A DNA stretch of 30,712 nucleotides from JBAXBF01 sp034429745 (GTDB lineage Bacteria > Chloroflexota > Anaerolineae > Anaerolineales > DRKV01). The stretch lies in assembly GCA_034429745.1 (NCBI GenBank), contig DAOUFY010000083.1, positions 1-30,712 of the forward strand, read 5' to 3'. A model generated the notes under the pieces. That model made no database searches and had not been told where the DNA came from. It saw nothing but the letters and a program-made list of their open reading frames with translations. Shown piece after piece: positions 23,306 through 30,712 of this stretch. Position numbers and translations under genes: made by a program. Each line of letters opens with the position of its first letter. Position 1 is the first letter of the stretch.

Positions 23306-24051
23306 ACCAACTTACTTTTGAAAATGTATATTACAGATATAAAGGAAAAAAAGAGGATGCTCTAAAAGGTATTTCGATTACTTTGAAACAAGGGGAAAAA
23401 GTAGCCATCATCGGAAGAAATGGAAGCGGAAAGAGCACATTGATACTGCAGGCAAATGGTATATTACGTCCCCAGAAAGGAAAGATATATATCAATCAGA
23501 AAGAGCTGAGATACGATCATCATTCTTTGCTTGAGCTTAGGCGACAGGTGGGAGTTGTGTTTCAAAATCCAGACGAGCAGTTATTTAGTGCCAGTGTCTT
23601 ACAGGATTTAAGTTTTGGTGCTCTAAATATCGGATTACCTCCAGCCCAAGCTGAACAACGGGTTATAGAAATAGCAGAATTATGCAAATGTGAACACTTG
23701 TTAGATAGCCCAACTTTTGCATTAAGTGGCGGAGAAAAAACAATAATAGCATTGGCTGGTATCTTAATTATGCAGCCCACTTTTCTTTTTGCAGATGAAA
23801 TATTGGGAAGTTTGGATGTTTGGATGCAAGAACGGATATTAGCCATTTTTGATCAACTCATTGATAAAGGACTGTGTGTGATTATTGCGACACATGATTT
23901 AAATTTTGTGAACCGCTGGGCAGATCGCGTGATTTATTTGCAAGATGGTAAATTATTATATCAAGGAAACCCTCAAGAGGTATTTTCTCAGCTTAGTGTG
24001 CCTGATTTTGTTTTTAATCATTGGAATATGGGAGTGAATACTTGTGAATAA
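23302..24051 (+). CDS. cbiO: Cobalt ECF transporter ATP-binding protein CbiO
   Basis: This 249-residue ABC ATPase energises cobalt uptake. Walker A is GRNGSGKST (G38-T46), the Q-loop is VVFQNPDEQLFS (the ECF-type NPDxQ), the signature is LSGGEKTIIALAG, Walker B is TFLFADEIL, and the switch His is in IIATHDLNF. The signature ends GGEK where many ECF ATPases have GGQK or GGMK. One ATPase serves as homodimer. The start overlaps cbiQ and the end overlaps cobO by eight bases. Confidence 0.96.
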   Translation: MNQLTFENVYYRYKGKKEDALKGISITLKQGEKVAIIGRNGSGKSTLILQANGILRPQKGKIYINQKELRYDHHSLLELRRQVGVVFQNPDEQLFSASVLQDLSFGALNIGLPPAQAEQRVIEIAELCKCEHLLDSPTFALSGGEKTIIALAGILIMQPTFLFADEILGSLDVWMQERILAIFDQLIDKGLCVIIATHDLNFVNRWADRVIYLQDGKLLYQGNPQEVFSQLSVPDFVFNHWNMGVNTCE

Positions 24052-24598
24052 TTTTGATAAGAAAATAGAAGGACAACACCGTGGATTAATTCTCCTCTTT
24101 ACTGGAAATGGCAAAGGAAAGACAACAGCTGCAATGGGTCAACTTTTAAGAGCTTGGGGGCATGGTCTTAAAGTGGGAGTCTTACAGTTTATAAAAAATC
24201 CTCAGAAGACCTATGGTGAATCCTTGGCAGCAGCTAAAATGGGGATTCCTTTTCTCTCATTAGGGGATGGTTTTACTTGGGAGAGTAAGGATATTGCTCA
24301 ATCGAAAAAGTTGGCGTTGGAAGCGTGGGACAAAGCCCAAGAGTGGATTCTAAGTGGGAAGTTTGATTTATTGCTTCTAGACGAAATAACTTATCTTTTT
24401 CATTTCAACTGGCTTGATACCATTTTATTCATTCAATGGATAAGGGAGCATAAACCATCTCAGATGCACATTATTATAAGTGGTCGTTATGCACCAAAGG
24501 AATTATATGAGGCAGCTGATTTGGTAACAGAGATGTTGGAAGTAAAACATCCGTATCACACATCCAATTTAGCTGCTCAGAAAGGAATCGAATACTAG
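24044..24598 (+). CDS. cobO: Corrinoid adenosyltransferase, CobO/BtuR family
   Basis: This 184-residue enzyme moves the 5'-deoxyadenosyl group of ATP to Co(I) corrinoid to give the coenzyme form. The phosphate loop GNGKGKTT spans residues 21-28, followed by LRAWGHGLKVGVLQF, and LLLLDEITYLFHFNW with the Walker-B-like Asp-Glu. HIIISGRYAPKELYEAADLVTEM completes the family pattern. The start is GTG, with the reading frame overlapping the cbiO end. Its place within the transport/early-synthesis part of the operon also allows adenosylation of salvaged corrinoids. Confidence 0.94.
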   Translation: MNNFDKKIEGQHRGLILLFTGNGKGKTTAAMGQLLRAWGHGLKVGVLQFIKNPQKTYGESLAAAKMGIPFLSLGDGFTWESKDIAQSKKLALEAWDKAQEWILSGKFDLLLLDEITYLFHFNWLDTILFIQWIREHKPSQMHIIISGRYAPKELYEAADLVTEMLEVKHPYHTSNLAAQKGIEY

Positions 24599-24600
24599 TA

Positions 24601-25464
24601 ATGTCTAATAATGTGGTTTTATTGGTGGCTCATGGAAGTCCAAGAGAAGAAGGCATAAGGCAAACCGAAGCTTTTAAGGATGTTTTATCTCAAAGTGTTA
24701 ATTTTCCAGTTTTGTTATGCTATCTGGAACTTGTGGAACCGGATATTGCAACGGGTTTAAAAAAGGCTGCAGCTTTAGCGCAAAGGGAAGGAAAAGTAGT
24801 GGTTTTGCCTTTGTTATTAGGAGCAGCAAACCACCAAAAAAATGATATACCAGTTGCTGTGCAATGGGCGAGAAATGAAATGCCTACCGTATCTTTTCAT
24901 TTAGCCTCACCATTTGAACCGCATGGCAACCTCTTAAGCTTACTATCACTTAGGATTGATGAAGCTCTCATGAGGGAAAAAAGTATTCTACCTAAAGAGG
25001 AAAGCGCAGTATTGGTCGTTGGGCGAGGGAGCAGCGATCCTCAAAGCAATAGTGAAGTAGCAAGGATTGCCCACCTTCTTTATGAGACGAGTGCCTACCC
25101 TTGCGTAGGTATTGCTTTTCAAGCTGTAGCACGTCCCTCAGTGAATGAGGCGGTTGAAAGAGTAATTAAGTGTTTTGAGCCATCTCAACTAATTATTGCG
25201 CCATTTTTACTTTTTAGTGGTTTTGTAGAAGAAAGAATTAAGGCAGCAACGGAAGAAACAGCTAATCATTATTCAATACCGCTGATCTTCAGTAATCCTT
25301 TAGGCATACACCCATTGGTGATTGAAATCGCTAAAGAGCGCATTCAGGAATGCTTAGAGGGTAAGGCTACTATGAGTTGCGATCTTTGCAAATATCGCAT
25401 ACCTATTAAGGGATATGAAAATCAGGTTGGGCAAGCTCAAATCTCGCATCATTTTCACCCATGA
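24601..25464 (+). CDS. cbiX: Sirohydrochlorin cobaltochelatase CbiX, long form
   Basis: This 287-residue chelatase inserts Co2+ into sirohydrochlorin. The two halves repeat the CbiX fold: the first carries LVAHGSPREEG (H11) and H78 in AANHQKNDIP, the metal ligands. The second carries the related VVGRGSSDPQSN (His replaced by Arg) and LIIAPFLLFSGFVEERI. The tail holds M258-x-C260-x2-C263, the MxCxxC motif known from Bacillus megaterium CbiX to bind an Fe-S cluster, and ends with a short His-rich stretch (HHFHP). The ATG is two bases after the cobO stop. Confidence 0.93.
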   Translation: MSNNVVLLVAHGSPREEGIRQTEAFKDVLSQSVNFPVLLCYLELVEPDIATGLKKAAALAQREGKVVVLPLLLGAANHQKNDIPVAVQWARNEMPTVSFHLASPFEPHGNLLSLLSLRIDEALMREKSILPKEESAVLVVGRGSSDPQSNSEVARIAHLLYETSAYPCVGIAFQAVARPSVNEAVERVIKCFEPSQLIIAPFLLFSGFVEERIKAATEETANHYSIPLIFSNPLGIHPLVIEIAKERIQECLEGKATMSCDLCKYRIPIKGYENQVGQAQISHHFHP

Positions 25465-27353
25465 AAAACAAAAGTGTGAATTATTTTAATCCAGGTCAAG
25501 TATATTTCGCTGGAGTAGGTCCAGGGGACGTTGAGTTGCTTACTTGCAAGGCGCGTAAGCTGATAGAAACGGCAGATGTGATTTTGTATGCCGGCTCGCT
25601 TATAAATCCAGAAGTGTTGACTTTTACATCAAAAGATGCGGTGTGTCATGACACATCTAAAATGTTACTTGCAGATCAAATCCAAATAATGATTTCAGCC
25701 GCTAGGGAAGGGAAAATCATTGCACGTTTGCATAGCGGGGATCCGTCAATTTATGGTGCAATAAGCGAACAGCTTGCAGAGTTGCGACGAGCTGGTATTA
25801 CTTATCATATTATTCCTGGAGTTAGTTCGGCTTTTGCTGCTGCAGCAGCACTAGGAATAGAATACACCGTACCAGAGGGTACACAAACGGTGATTTTTAG
25901 CCGGCAATCTGGAAAAACAAAAGTGCCAGAGCGTGAAAGGTTAAGGTACCTGGGAAGACTAAAATCGAGCTTGGTGATATTTCTTAGTACAAGTCTGGTA
26001 GATGAAATGGTGCATGAATTAAAAGAGGCCGGATATAACGACTCTACTCCAGTCGCCTTTGTATATCGGGCAAGCTGGCAAGATGAGTTTGTCCTAAGAT
26101 GTACATTAGGAGAGATTGCGGAAAAAATTCGTGCATACGAATTTACCCATCAAGGTTTATTTATTGTTAGTCCAGCATTAGAAGATAACGAAAATAGATT
26201 TTCATATTTGTACGGGGGATATCAAAGCCGAATAAAGGAAAGAAGAGGGATCGCAATTGTAACAATTACAAGTGATGGGGTAAAGTTAGGGTTAAGATTG
26301 TTGGAGCACTTAGAAAATAGCTTTTTATATATCCCATTTAGCCTATATGAAAAAGAACAAAAGGCATTAAATCACCCGAAAATAATACTGTATAAAAGTT
26401 CAGTTCGTCCCGTTATACAAGAAGCGTTTAGGTCAGCTGAAGGGTTGATTTGCATTATGGCAACAGGAATTGTAGTGCGCGAAATAGCTCCAATGTTGCA
26501 AAGCAAACATGAAGACCCTGCAGTTGTCGTGTTGGATAATAAGGGGAACTATGCGATTAGCCTGCTAAGTGGACATGAAGGTGGTGCAAATGAACTGGCA
26601 GAACGAATCGTAAAAATTACTGGTGGTAAAGCCATTATCACTACTGCCAGTGATCTCATGGGAGTAACTTCAATTGATGTCTTTGCTCGCCAAGAAGGAT
26701 GGATTCTTGGTGAAGGAAGTCAATTAGCGGCATCCATGGCTGCGTTAGTAAATGGAGAACAGGTTGATGTTGTTCAAGAATGTGGAAAAACTTGGTTAAA
26801 AGAGCCAATACCTAACACGCGCCTATACCATAATCTAAATGAGGTTAGAGAGCAAAACAGCGAGGCATTATTTTATATTGGGTTAAAAAAACCTCCACCT
26901 TGGTTACTTGAAAAAGATATACCTTTTGTATTCTATCACCCAAAAATATTGGTTGTAGGAATTGGTTGCAATAGAAACACTAAAGAGGAAGAAATCATTG
27001 AAGCCATTCAATATACGCTTGATGAAGAACAACTTTCCATTGGTAGTATTGGTGTGTTAGCAACAATTCAAGAAAAAGCTAGAGAAAAGGGAATACAAAA
27101 CGTTTGTAAAAAATTCAAATGGGAACTAAGAACAGTTACAGCTGAGGAAATCAATGCGTTGTATAAAGAATTAAAAAATAAAATCGGTAAAAGTTTTATT
27201 TCTGAGTCAATGCATGCGAAAAAAGCTCTAGGAGTGTGGGGAGTAGCGGAGCCGGCAGCATTACTTATCGCACAACAGGATCATCTATTGGTTTCAAAGA
27301 AAAAATTTGAAAATGTAACCGTTGCAATTGCCGTTAAGAGGGGTAGTATTTGA
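25461..27353 (+). CDS. cbiFG: Fused cobalt-precorrin-4 methyltransferase (CbiF) and cobalt-precorrin-5A hydrolase (CbiG)
   Basis: A two-domain enzyme of 630 residues. The N-terminal part (about 12-255) is CbiF, a tetrapyrrole methylase methylating C11: VYFAGVGPGDVELLTCKA, VILYAGSLINPEVL, ARLHSGDPSIYGAISEQ, IIPGVSSAFAAAAALG, IEYTVPEGTQTVIFSR. The C-terminal part (about 262-625) is CbiG, which opens the delta-lactone and releases acetaldehyde: ICIMATGIVVREIAPML, ISLLSGHEGGANELAE, and C-terminal VVGIGCNRNTKEEEIIEAI. The two reactions follow one another, so fusion would permit channelling. It overlaps cbiX by four bases and the next start by four (TTGA). Confidence 0.95.
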   Translation: MKNKSVNYFNPGQVYFAGVGPGDVELLTCKARKLIETADVILYAGSLINPEVLTFTSKDAVCHDTSKMLLADQIQIMISAAREGKIIARLHSGDPSIYGAISEQLAELRRAGITYHIIPGVSSAFAAAAALGIEYTVPEGTQTVIFSRQSGKTKVPERERLRYLGRLKSSLVIFLSTSLVDEMVHELKEAGYNDSTPVAFVYRASWQDEFVLRCTLGEIAEKIRAYEFTHQGLFIVSPALEDNENRFSYLYGGYQSRIKERRGIAIVTITSDGVKLGLRLLEHLENSFLYIPFSLYEKEQKALNHPKIILYKSSVRPVIQEAFRSAEGLICIMATGIVVREIAPMLQSKHEDPAVVVLDNKGNYAISLLSGHEGGANELAERIVKITGGKAIITTASDLMGVTSIDVFARQEGWILGEGSQLAASMAALVNGEQVDVVQECGKTWLKEPIPNTRLYHNLNEVREQNSEALFYIGLKKPPPWLLEKDIPFVFYHPKILVVGIGCNRNTKEEEIIEAIQYTLDEEQLSIGSIGVLATIQEKAREKGIQNVCKKFKWELRTVTAEEINALYKELKNKIGKSFISESMHAKKALGVWGVAEPAALLIAQQDHLLVSKKKFENVTVAIAVKRGSI

Positions 27354-28111
27354 AACTCATTTCTGTAGTAGGATTAGGACCTGGAAATAAAGAATGGATT
27401 GCTCAGCCGGTATTGGAGCGTTTGGCTAAGGCTGATGTTATTCTTGGCTATTACACCTACATTAATCAAATAGAGGGCATTGCACCCCATGTAGAAAGAG
27501 AAGCTAGCGGTATGCGAGCTGAGGTGATGAGAGCTAAAAGGGCAGTTGAATTAGCTAATCAACATAAAAAAGTTGTGGTTGTCTCTGGGGGAGATGCAGG
27601 AATTTACGGCATGGCTGGTTTAATTTTTGAAGTGCTTGAAGATGAAAAAATTCACGATGTAGAAGTAGATGTATTGCCGGGTATATCAGCATTAAATGCT
27701 GCAGCTTCATTATTAGGAGCACCGATTATGAATGATTTTGCAGTCATTAGCCTCAGTGATTATCTTACTCCTTTAGAGGATATTTTATTACGCGTTTCTC
27801 AAGCCGCCAAAGCCGGGTTTGTCTTGTGCCTCTTTAACCCAAGCTCTCATAAAAGAAAAGTGCCTTTTGAGAAATCATCCGCAATATTGCAAAAGATACT
27901 ACCGGATGATACTCCTGTGGGAATTGTTCGCAATGCTTATAGAGAGAGCCAAGAAGTCTTGCGTTTAACACTAAAGGAATTAATTACAGAGGAAGTGGGT
28001 ATGGATAGCATTATCATTGTCGGCAATAAGAAAACCCGATGGATTAATCAAAAAATGGTAACCCCGCGGGGATACACAATTCGCCAAGGAGAAAACAAGA
28101 ATAGTACTTAA
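27350..28111 (+). CDS. cbiH: Cobalt-precorrin-3 C17-methyltransferase
   Basis: This 253-residue tetrapyrrole methylase methylates C17 and contracts the ring. It opens KLISVVGLGPGNKEWIAQPV, then VILGYYTYINQIEG, VVVVSGGDAGIYGMAGLIFE, VLPGISALNAAASLLGAPIM and VGIVRNAYRESQEVLRLTL, all typical of CbiH/CobJ. It lacks the C-terminal iron-sulfur extension seen in some CbiH60-type proteins. The start codon is TTG in a TTGA overlap with the cbiFG stop. Confidence 0.94.
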   Translation: MKLISVVGLGPGNKEWIAQPVLERLAKADVILGYYTYINQIEGIAPHVEREASGMRAEVMRAKRAVELANQHKKVVVVSGGDAGIYGMAGLIFEVLEDEKIHDVEVDVLPGISALNAAASLLGAPIMNDFAVISLSDYLTPLEDILLRVSQAAKAGFVLCLFNPSSHKRKVPFEKSSAILQKILPDDTPVGIVRNAYRESQEVLRLTLKELITEEVGMDSIIIVGNKKTRWINQKMVTPRGYTIRQGENKNST

Positions 28112-28122
28112 AGGAAATTGTT

Positions 28123-28737
28123 ATGATTCATGATGAGATCGAGGCAAAGAGCTTTCAAATAATTCTCCAGGAATTAGGTGCGCATACCTTTTCTGAGCAG
28201 GAGTTAGCTATTGTATTGAGGATTATCCATGCAAGTGCAGATTTTGATTTTGCAAAGACGATTAGGTTTTCTTCTCATGCAATCATGACGGGTATTCAAG
28301 CCATAAAGCAAGGCTGCCATATTATTACTGATGTGCACATGGTAGAAGCTGGGATAAGTCGTTCAAAGGTAAAACCTTTTAACTGTGATGTTATTTGTGC
28401 CATAGATTCCGAAAATGTGCAGGAGTTAGCTCAAGAAAAGAATATTACAAGAGCAGCGGCTTCCATCATGTTATTAAAAGAGAAGCTTCCACGGTCAATT
28501 ATCGCTATAGGGAATGCACCCACTGCATTGCTTGAAGTTTTACGTATCTACCGCGAAGAAAATATAAAACCGTTATTGGTGATAGGCATGCCGGTAGGCT
28601 TTGTTCAGGCATCTGAAGCTAAGGATTTATTAAATCATTCAGACTTAGAATTTATTACGAATATTGGACGTAAAGGTGGATCTCCTATTGCAGCTGCTTG
28701 TGTAAATGCCCTTTTGCAATTGGCAAAAACCGTATGA
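28123..28737 (+). CDS. cbiC: Cobalt-precorrin-8 methylmutase
   Basis: This 204-residue protein catalyses the 1,5-shift of the C11 methyl to C12, giving cobyrinate. The probable catalytic His is H36 in RIIHASADFDFA. CDVICAIDSENVQELAQE, AAASIMLLKEKLPRSIIAIGNAPTAL and VIGMPVGFVQASEAKDLL are family hallmarks. AAAGGAA precedes the ATG. Its stop overlaps the cbiD start (ATGA). Confidence 0.95.
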   Translation: MIHDEIEAKSFQIILQELGAHTFSEQELAIVLRIIHASADFDFAKTIRFSSHAIMTGIQAIKQGCHIITDVHMVEAGISRSKVKPFNCDVICAIDSENVQELAQEKNITRAAASIMLLKEKLPRSIIAIGNAPTALLEVLRIYREENIKPLLVIGMPVGFVQASEAKDLLNHSDLEFITNIGRKGGSPIAAACVNALLQLAKTV

Positions 28738-29870
28738 AAAGAAACAAAAAAATAATAGATCAACCCTCAGAAACATGTCTGAGATTTGGTTTTACGACAT
28801 CTGCATGTGCAAGTGCGGCGGCAGCTGCGGCTGTAAAAGCATTAATAACAAAAACCAATATAGAAGAAATATCCATTGATTTGCCGAGTGTTAAGAATGT
28901 CAGCTTTACAATCCATCGTTGTGAAATTGGTGAAAGGCAAGCGTTGTGCAGTGTAATAAAAGATAGCGGTGATGACCCTGTAGATGTAACTCATGGAATT
29001 GAAATTCAAGCCTTGGCATCATGGCAAGATACAATGGGAATTGAATTGAAAGGTGGGCAAGGTGTTGGTAAAGTTACCTTACCTGGTTTGGCAGTGCCTG
29101 TAGGAGAAGCAGCTATCAATCCTCTACCAAGAACGATAATTATAAATTCAGTTCGAGCTGTTCTAGCTTCCTACGGTGATATTGTCAAAAAGGGAGTATG
29201 TATAACCATTCAAGTACCAGAGGGAGAAAAAATAGCTAGCAAAACCATGAACCCAGAATTGGGAATCATTGGGGGCATTTCGATTTTAGGAACAGATGGA
29301 ATTCAAAGACCTTTTTCTCAACCAAGCTTTCGGGCGAGTATATATTATGGATTGAAAGTTGCTCGGATGAAGGGTTGCAATGAAGTTGGAATTTCAACAG
29401 GACGAAGAAGTATAACAGCTTTAAAGAAACAAATTCAGTTATCTGATTCAATATATTTCATTGAAGTCGGTGATGAAATCGGCTATGCATTATCCCAAGC
29501 TGCGCGCTTGGGTTATAAGAAAGCCTATATTGGCATAATGCCGGGAAAACTATCCAAATTGGCACAAGGAAGAATGCAAACTCATGTAAATTTTGGAAAA
29601 GTGGATTTTGAGTTCTTATCAGAAGTAGCTGAAAGCATTGGTATTTCACAAACTATTGCAAATGATATTCTAAAAGCTAAAACGGTTCATTATGTGCTAT
29701 CGAAATTACCTTATAAAGAAAAGGATATGCTTTTACAAAAATTGACTGCAAATGCACTTGGTTTTTGTAAGAAAGCAGCTCTAAACAGAATGGAGATAAA
29801 AATATTTGTCTTTTCCATTAAGGGAGATTGTTATTTGTCAAGCTATTCAGAGGAGGAAAAGAGTGCCTAA
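28734..29870 (+). CDS. cbiD: Cobalt-precorrin-5B C1-methyltransferase
   Basis: This 378-residue enzyme methylates C1 in the anaerobic pathway. It has LRFGFTTSACASAAAAAAVK, DSGDDPVDVTHGIEI, GGQGVGKVTLPGLAVPVGE, AINPLPRTIIIN, GIIGGISILGTDGIQRP and IGIMPGKLSKLAQGRM, which are all family features. The ATG at 28734 overlaps the cbiC stop. A longer in-frame ATG lies inside cbiC and is rejected. Presence of cbiD is a marker of the oxygen-independent route. The 3' end overlaps cbiET by eight bases. Confidence 0.95.
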   Translation: MKRNKKIIDQPSETCLRFGFTTSACASAAAAAAVKALITKTNIEEISIDLPSVKNVSFTIHRCEIGERQALCSVIKDSGDDPVDVTHGIEIQALASWQDTMGIELKGGQGVGKVTLPGLAVPVGEAAINPLPRTIIINSVRAVLASYGDIVKKGVCITIQVPEGEKIASKTMNPELGIIGGISILGTDGIQRPFSQPSFRASIYYGLKVARMKGCNEVGISTGRRSITALKKQIQLSDSIYFIEVGDEIGYALSQAARLGYKKAYIGIMPGKLSKLAQGRMQTHVNFGKVDFEFLSEVAESIGISQTIANDILKAKTVHYVLSKLPYKEKDMLLQKLTANALGFCKKAALNRMEIKIFVFSIKGDCYLSSYSEEEKSA

Positions 29871-30712
29871 ACCAGTAGTGGTGATCGGAATCAATGCAAA
29901 TGATCCCTATTGCATGGAACAAAAGGCAAAGGAATGCTTGCAGCAGGCTGATCAGATATGGGGTACGGAAAGACATTTGCAATATTTTAATAGCATTTCA
30001 GCTCAAAAGGTTGTTTTAAGAAGCCCGATAATTTCTAACCTTCAATCCTTGAGATTGCGTGATGAAAATGAAACGATTGTAATTTTGGCGGGTGGAGATC
30101 CTAATTTTTTTGGTTTAGGCAGTAGTTTATATAAGATACTACCTCCACAAGAGGTTTTAATTTTTCCTCAGCCCACAGTGTTGCAGCATGCTTTTGCAAA
30201 AGTGCATCTCACTTGGGAAGATGCACTTTTTACAAGTGTACATGCCCGTTCACTGTCAGAATTGATTGGGTTAGTGAAGCGTTTTCCTAAAGTGGGAGTT
30301 TTAACCGATCCCACTAACACACCAGGAAAAATATGCGAAGAGCTCGCAAAAGCGGGAATAGATGATTGCACTGTTTTTGTTCTTGAAAAGTTGGGCACAC
30401 AAGAAGAAAAAATAACCAAATCTTCGTTAATGGACATTATTGAGTGTCAATTTGATCCCTTGAATGTCATGCTGATTGTTCGAGAAAAAGGTTGGAAACC
30501 AGACCCCATACCTATTGTGCGTTCTGATGAGAGTTATTTTCATCGTGAGGGGATGATTACTAAAGCAGACATTCGGTTGATCAGTCTGCAAAGGCTTCAC
30601 TTGAGCGACTCTGATATTGTGTGGGATATAGGTGCAGGAAGTGGAGCGATGAGTATTGAAATTGCAGAAATTGTTTGGCGAGGAGAAGTGTATGCTATTG
30701 AACATAATCAGG
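29863..30712 (+). CDS. cbiET: Fused cobalt-precorrin-7 C5-methyltransferase (CbiE) and C15-methyltransferase/decarboxylase (CbiT), 3' truncated by the window
   Basis: The start is GTG at 29863, with GAGGAGG inside the end of cbiD at good spacing. About 283 codons are visible before the window ends with the frame still open. The first 205 residues form CbiE, a small tetrapyrrole methylase: VVVIGINANDPYCMEQKA, IVILAGGDPNFFGLGSSLY, VLTDPTNTPGKICEELAKAG and VFVLEKLGTQEEKI. From about residue 225 begins CbiT, a class I SAM methyltransferase: DESYFHREGMITKADIR and VWDIGAGSGAMSIEIA (SAM-binding glycine loop) before the edge. A fused CbiE-CbiT corresponds to CobL of the aerobic pathway. Only the C-terminal roughly 120 residues are missing from view. 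Confidence 0.93.
   Translation, partial: MPKPVVVIGINANDPYCMEQKAKECLQQADQIWGTERHLQYFNSISAQKVVLRSPIISNLQSLRLRDENETIVILAGGDPNFFGLGSSLYKILPPQEVLIFPQPTVLQHAFAKVHLTWEDALFTSVHARSLSELIGLVKRFPKVGVLTDPTNTPGKICEELAKAGIDDCTVFVLEKLGTQEEKITKSSLMDIIECQFDPLNVMLIVREKGWKPDPIPIVRSDESYFHREGMITKADIRLISLQRLHLSDSDIVWDIGAGSGAMSIEIAEIVWRGEVYAIEHNQ

Noticed and set aside
28698..28733. Longer CbiD beginning inside cbiC
   Set aside because: The added residues are a frame-shifted reading of the cbiC end. The ATGA overlap at 28734 is the normal coupled start.
30168..30705. Two minus-strand open frames at the right edge
   Set aside because: They are antisense to CbiE/CbiT, whose plus frame is open to the window end and carries clear methylase motifs.
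1..30712. CRISPR arrays, insertion sequences, integrases or prophage genes
   Set aside because: None seen: no regularly spaced direct repeats, transposase motifs or terminal inverted repeats. The window looks like ordinary chromosome.

Overview
This window comes from a low-GC, probably anaerobic bacterium. An anaerobic-type (cbi) cobalamin pathway, a molybdenum hydroxylase and c-di-GMP signalling genes are present. Phylum cannot be fixed from sequence alone. Clostridia-like Firmicutes or Chloroflexota are both possible. The one tRNA gene lacks an encoded CCA end, and several genes appear to start at or within a few bases of their transcription start with no Shine-Dalgarno. Both points argue mildly against classical Firmicutes.

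Layout. (1) 1-6262: a REC-PAS-GAF-GGDEF-EAL c-di-GMP protein (+), with a degenerate diguanylate cyclase site and an intact-looking phosphodiesterase site, converges with 50 bp of overlap on a fused [2Fe-2S]/molybdenum hydroxylase subunit (-). Upstream of that lies a short flavoprotein-like partner lacking the usual FAD motifs. (2) 6351-7855: tRNA-Gly(CCC), then about 1.4 kb with no convincing large gene. It holds one possible small hydrophobic peptide and two candidate structured RNAs with promoter-like boxes in front and U-rich ends. (3) 7856-9646: a PfkB-type kinase fused to a domain resembling the queuosine-5'-monophosphate N-glycosylase Qng1 (DUF2419) and ending in a four-cysteine cluster. 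I infer a one-polypeptide queuosine salvage enzyme. (4) 9889-12199 (-): two paralogous PilZ proteins and a DUF1848 protein with a C-terminal radical-SAM-like cysteine motif, in one tight operon. (5) 12315-17512: a Thr-nucleophile asparaginase-family enzyme, an orphan peptide-type ABC substrate-binding lipoprotein, seryl-tRNA synthetase, a DUF456 membrane protein and a Trm112-like protein. (6) 17575-21114 (-): UDP-GlcNAc 2-epimerase, then a CobA-HemD fusion and precorrin-2 dehydrogenase. (7) 21177-30712 (+): a promoter, a cobalamin riboswitch with a terminator-like hairpin, and a compact operon cbiM-cbiN-cbiQ-cbiO-cobO-cbiX-cbiFG-cbiH-cbiC-cbiD-cbiET. The last gene runs off the window.

How the genes work together: HemD/CobA and the precorrin-2 dehydrogenase make sirohydrochlorin from hydroxymethylbilane. 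CbiMNQO imports cobalt, CbiX inserts it, and CbiF/G/H/C/D/E/T carry out ring methylation, contraction and decarboxylation. CobO adenosylates the product. CbiL, CbiJ, CbiA and the lower-ligand genes are not seen and may lie beyond the right edge. The EAL protein and the two PilZ proteins could form parts of one c-di-GMP circuit.
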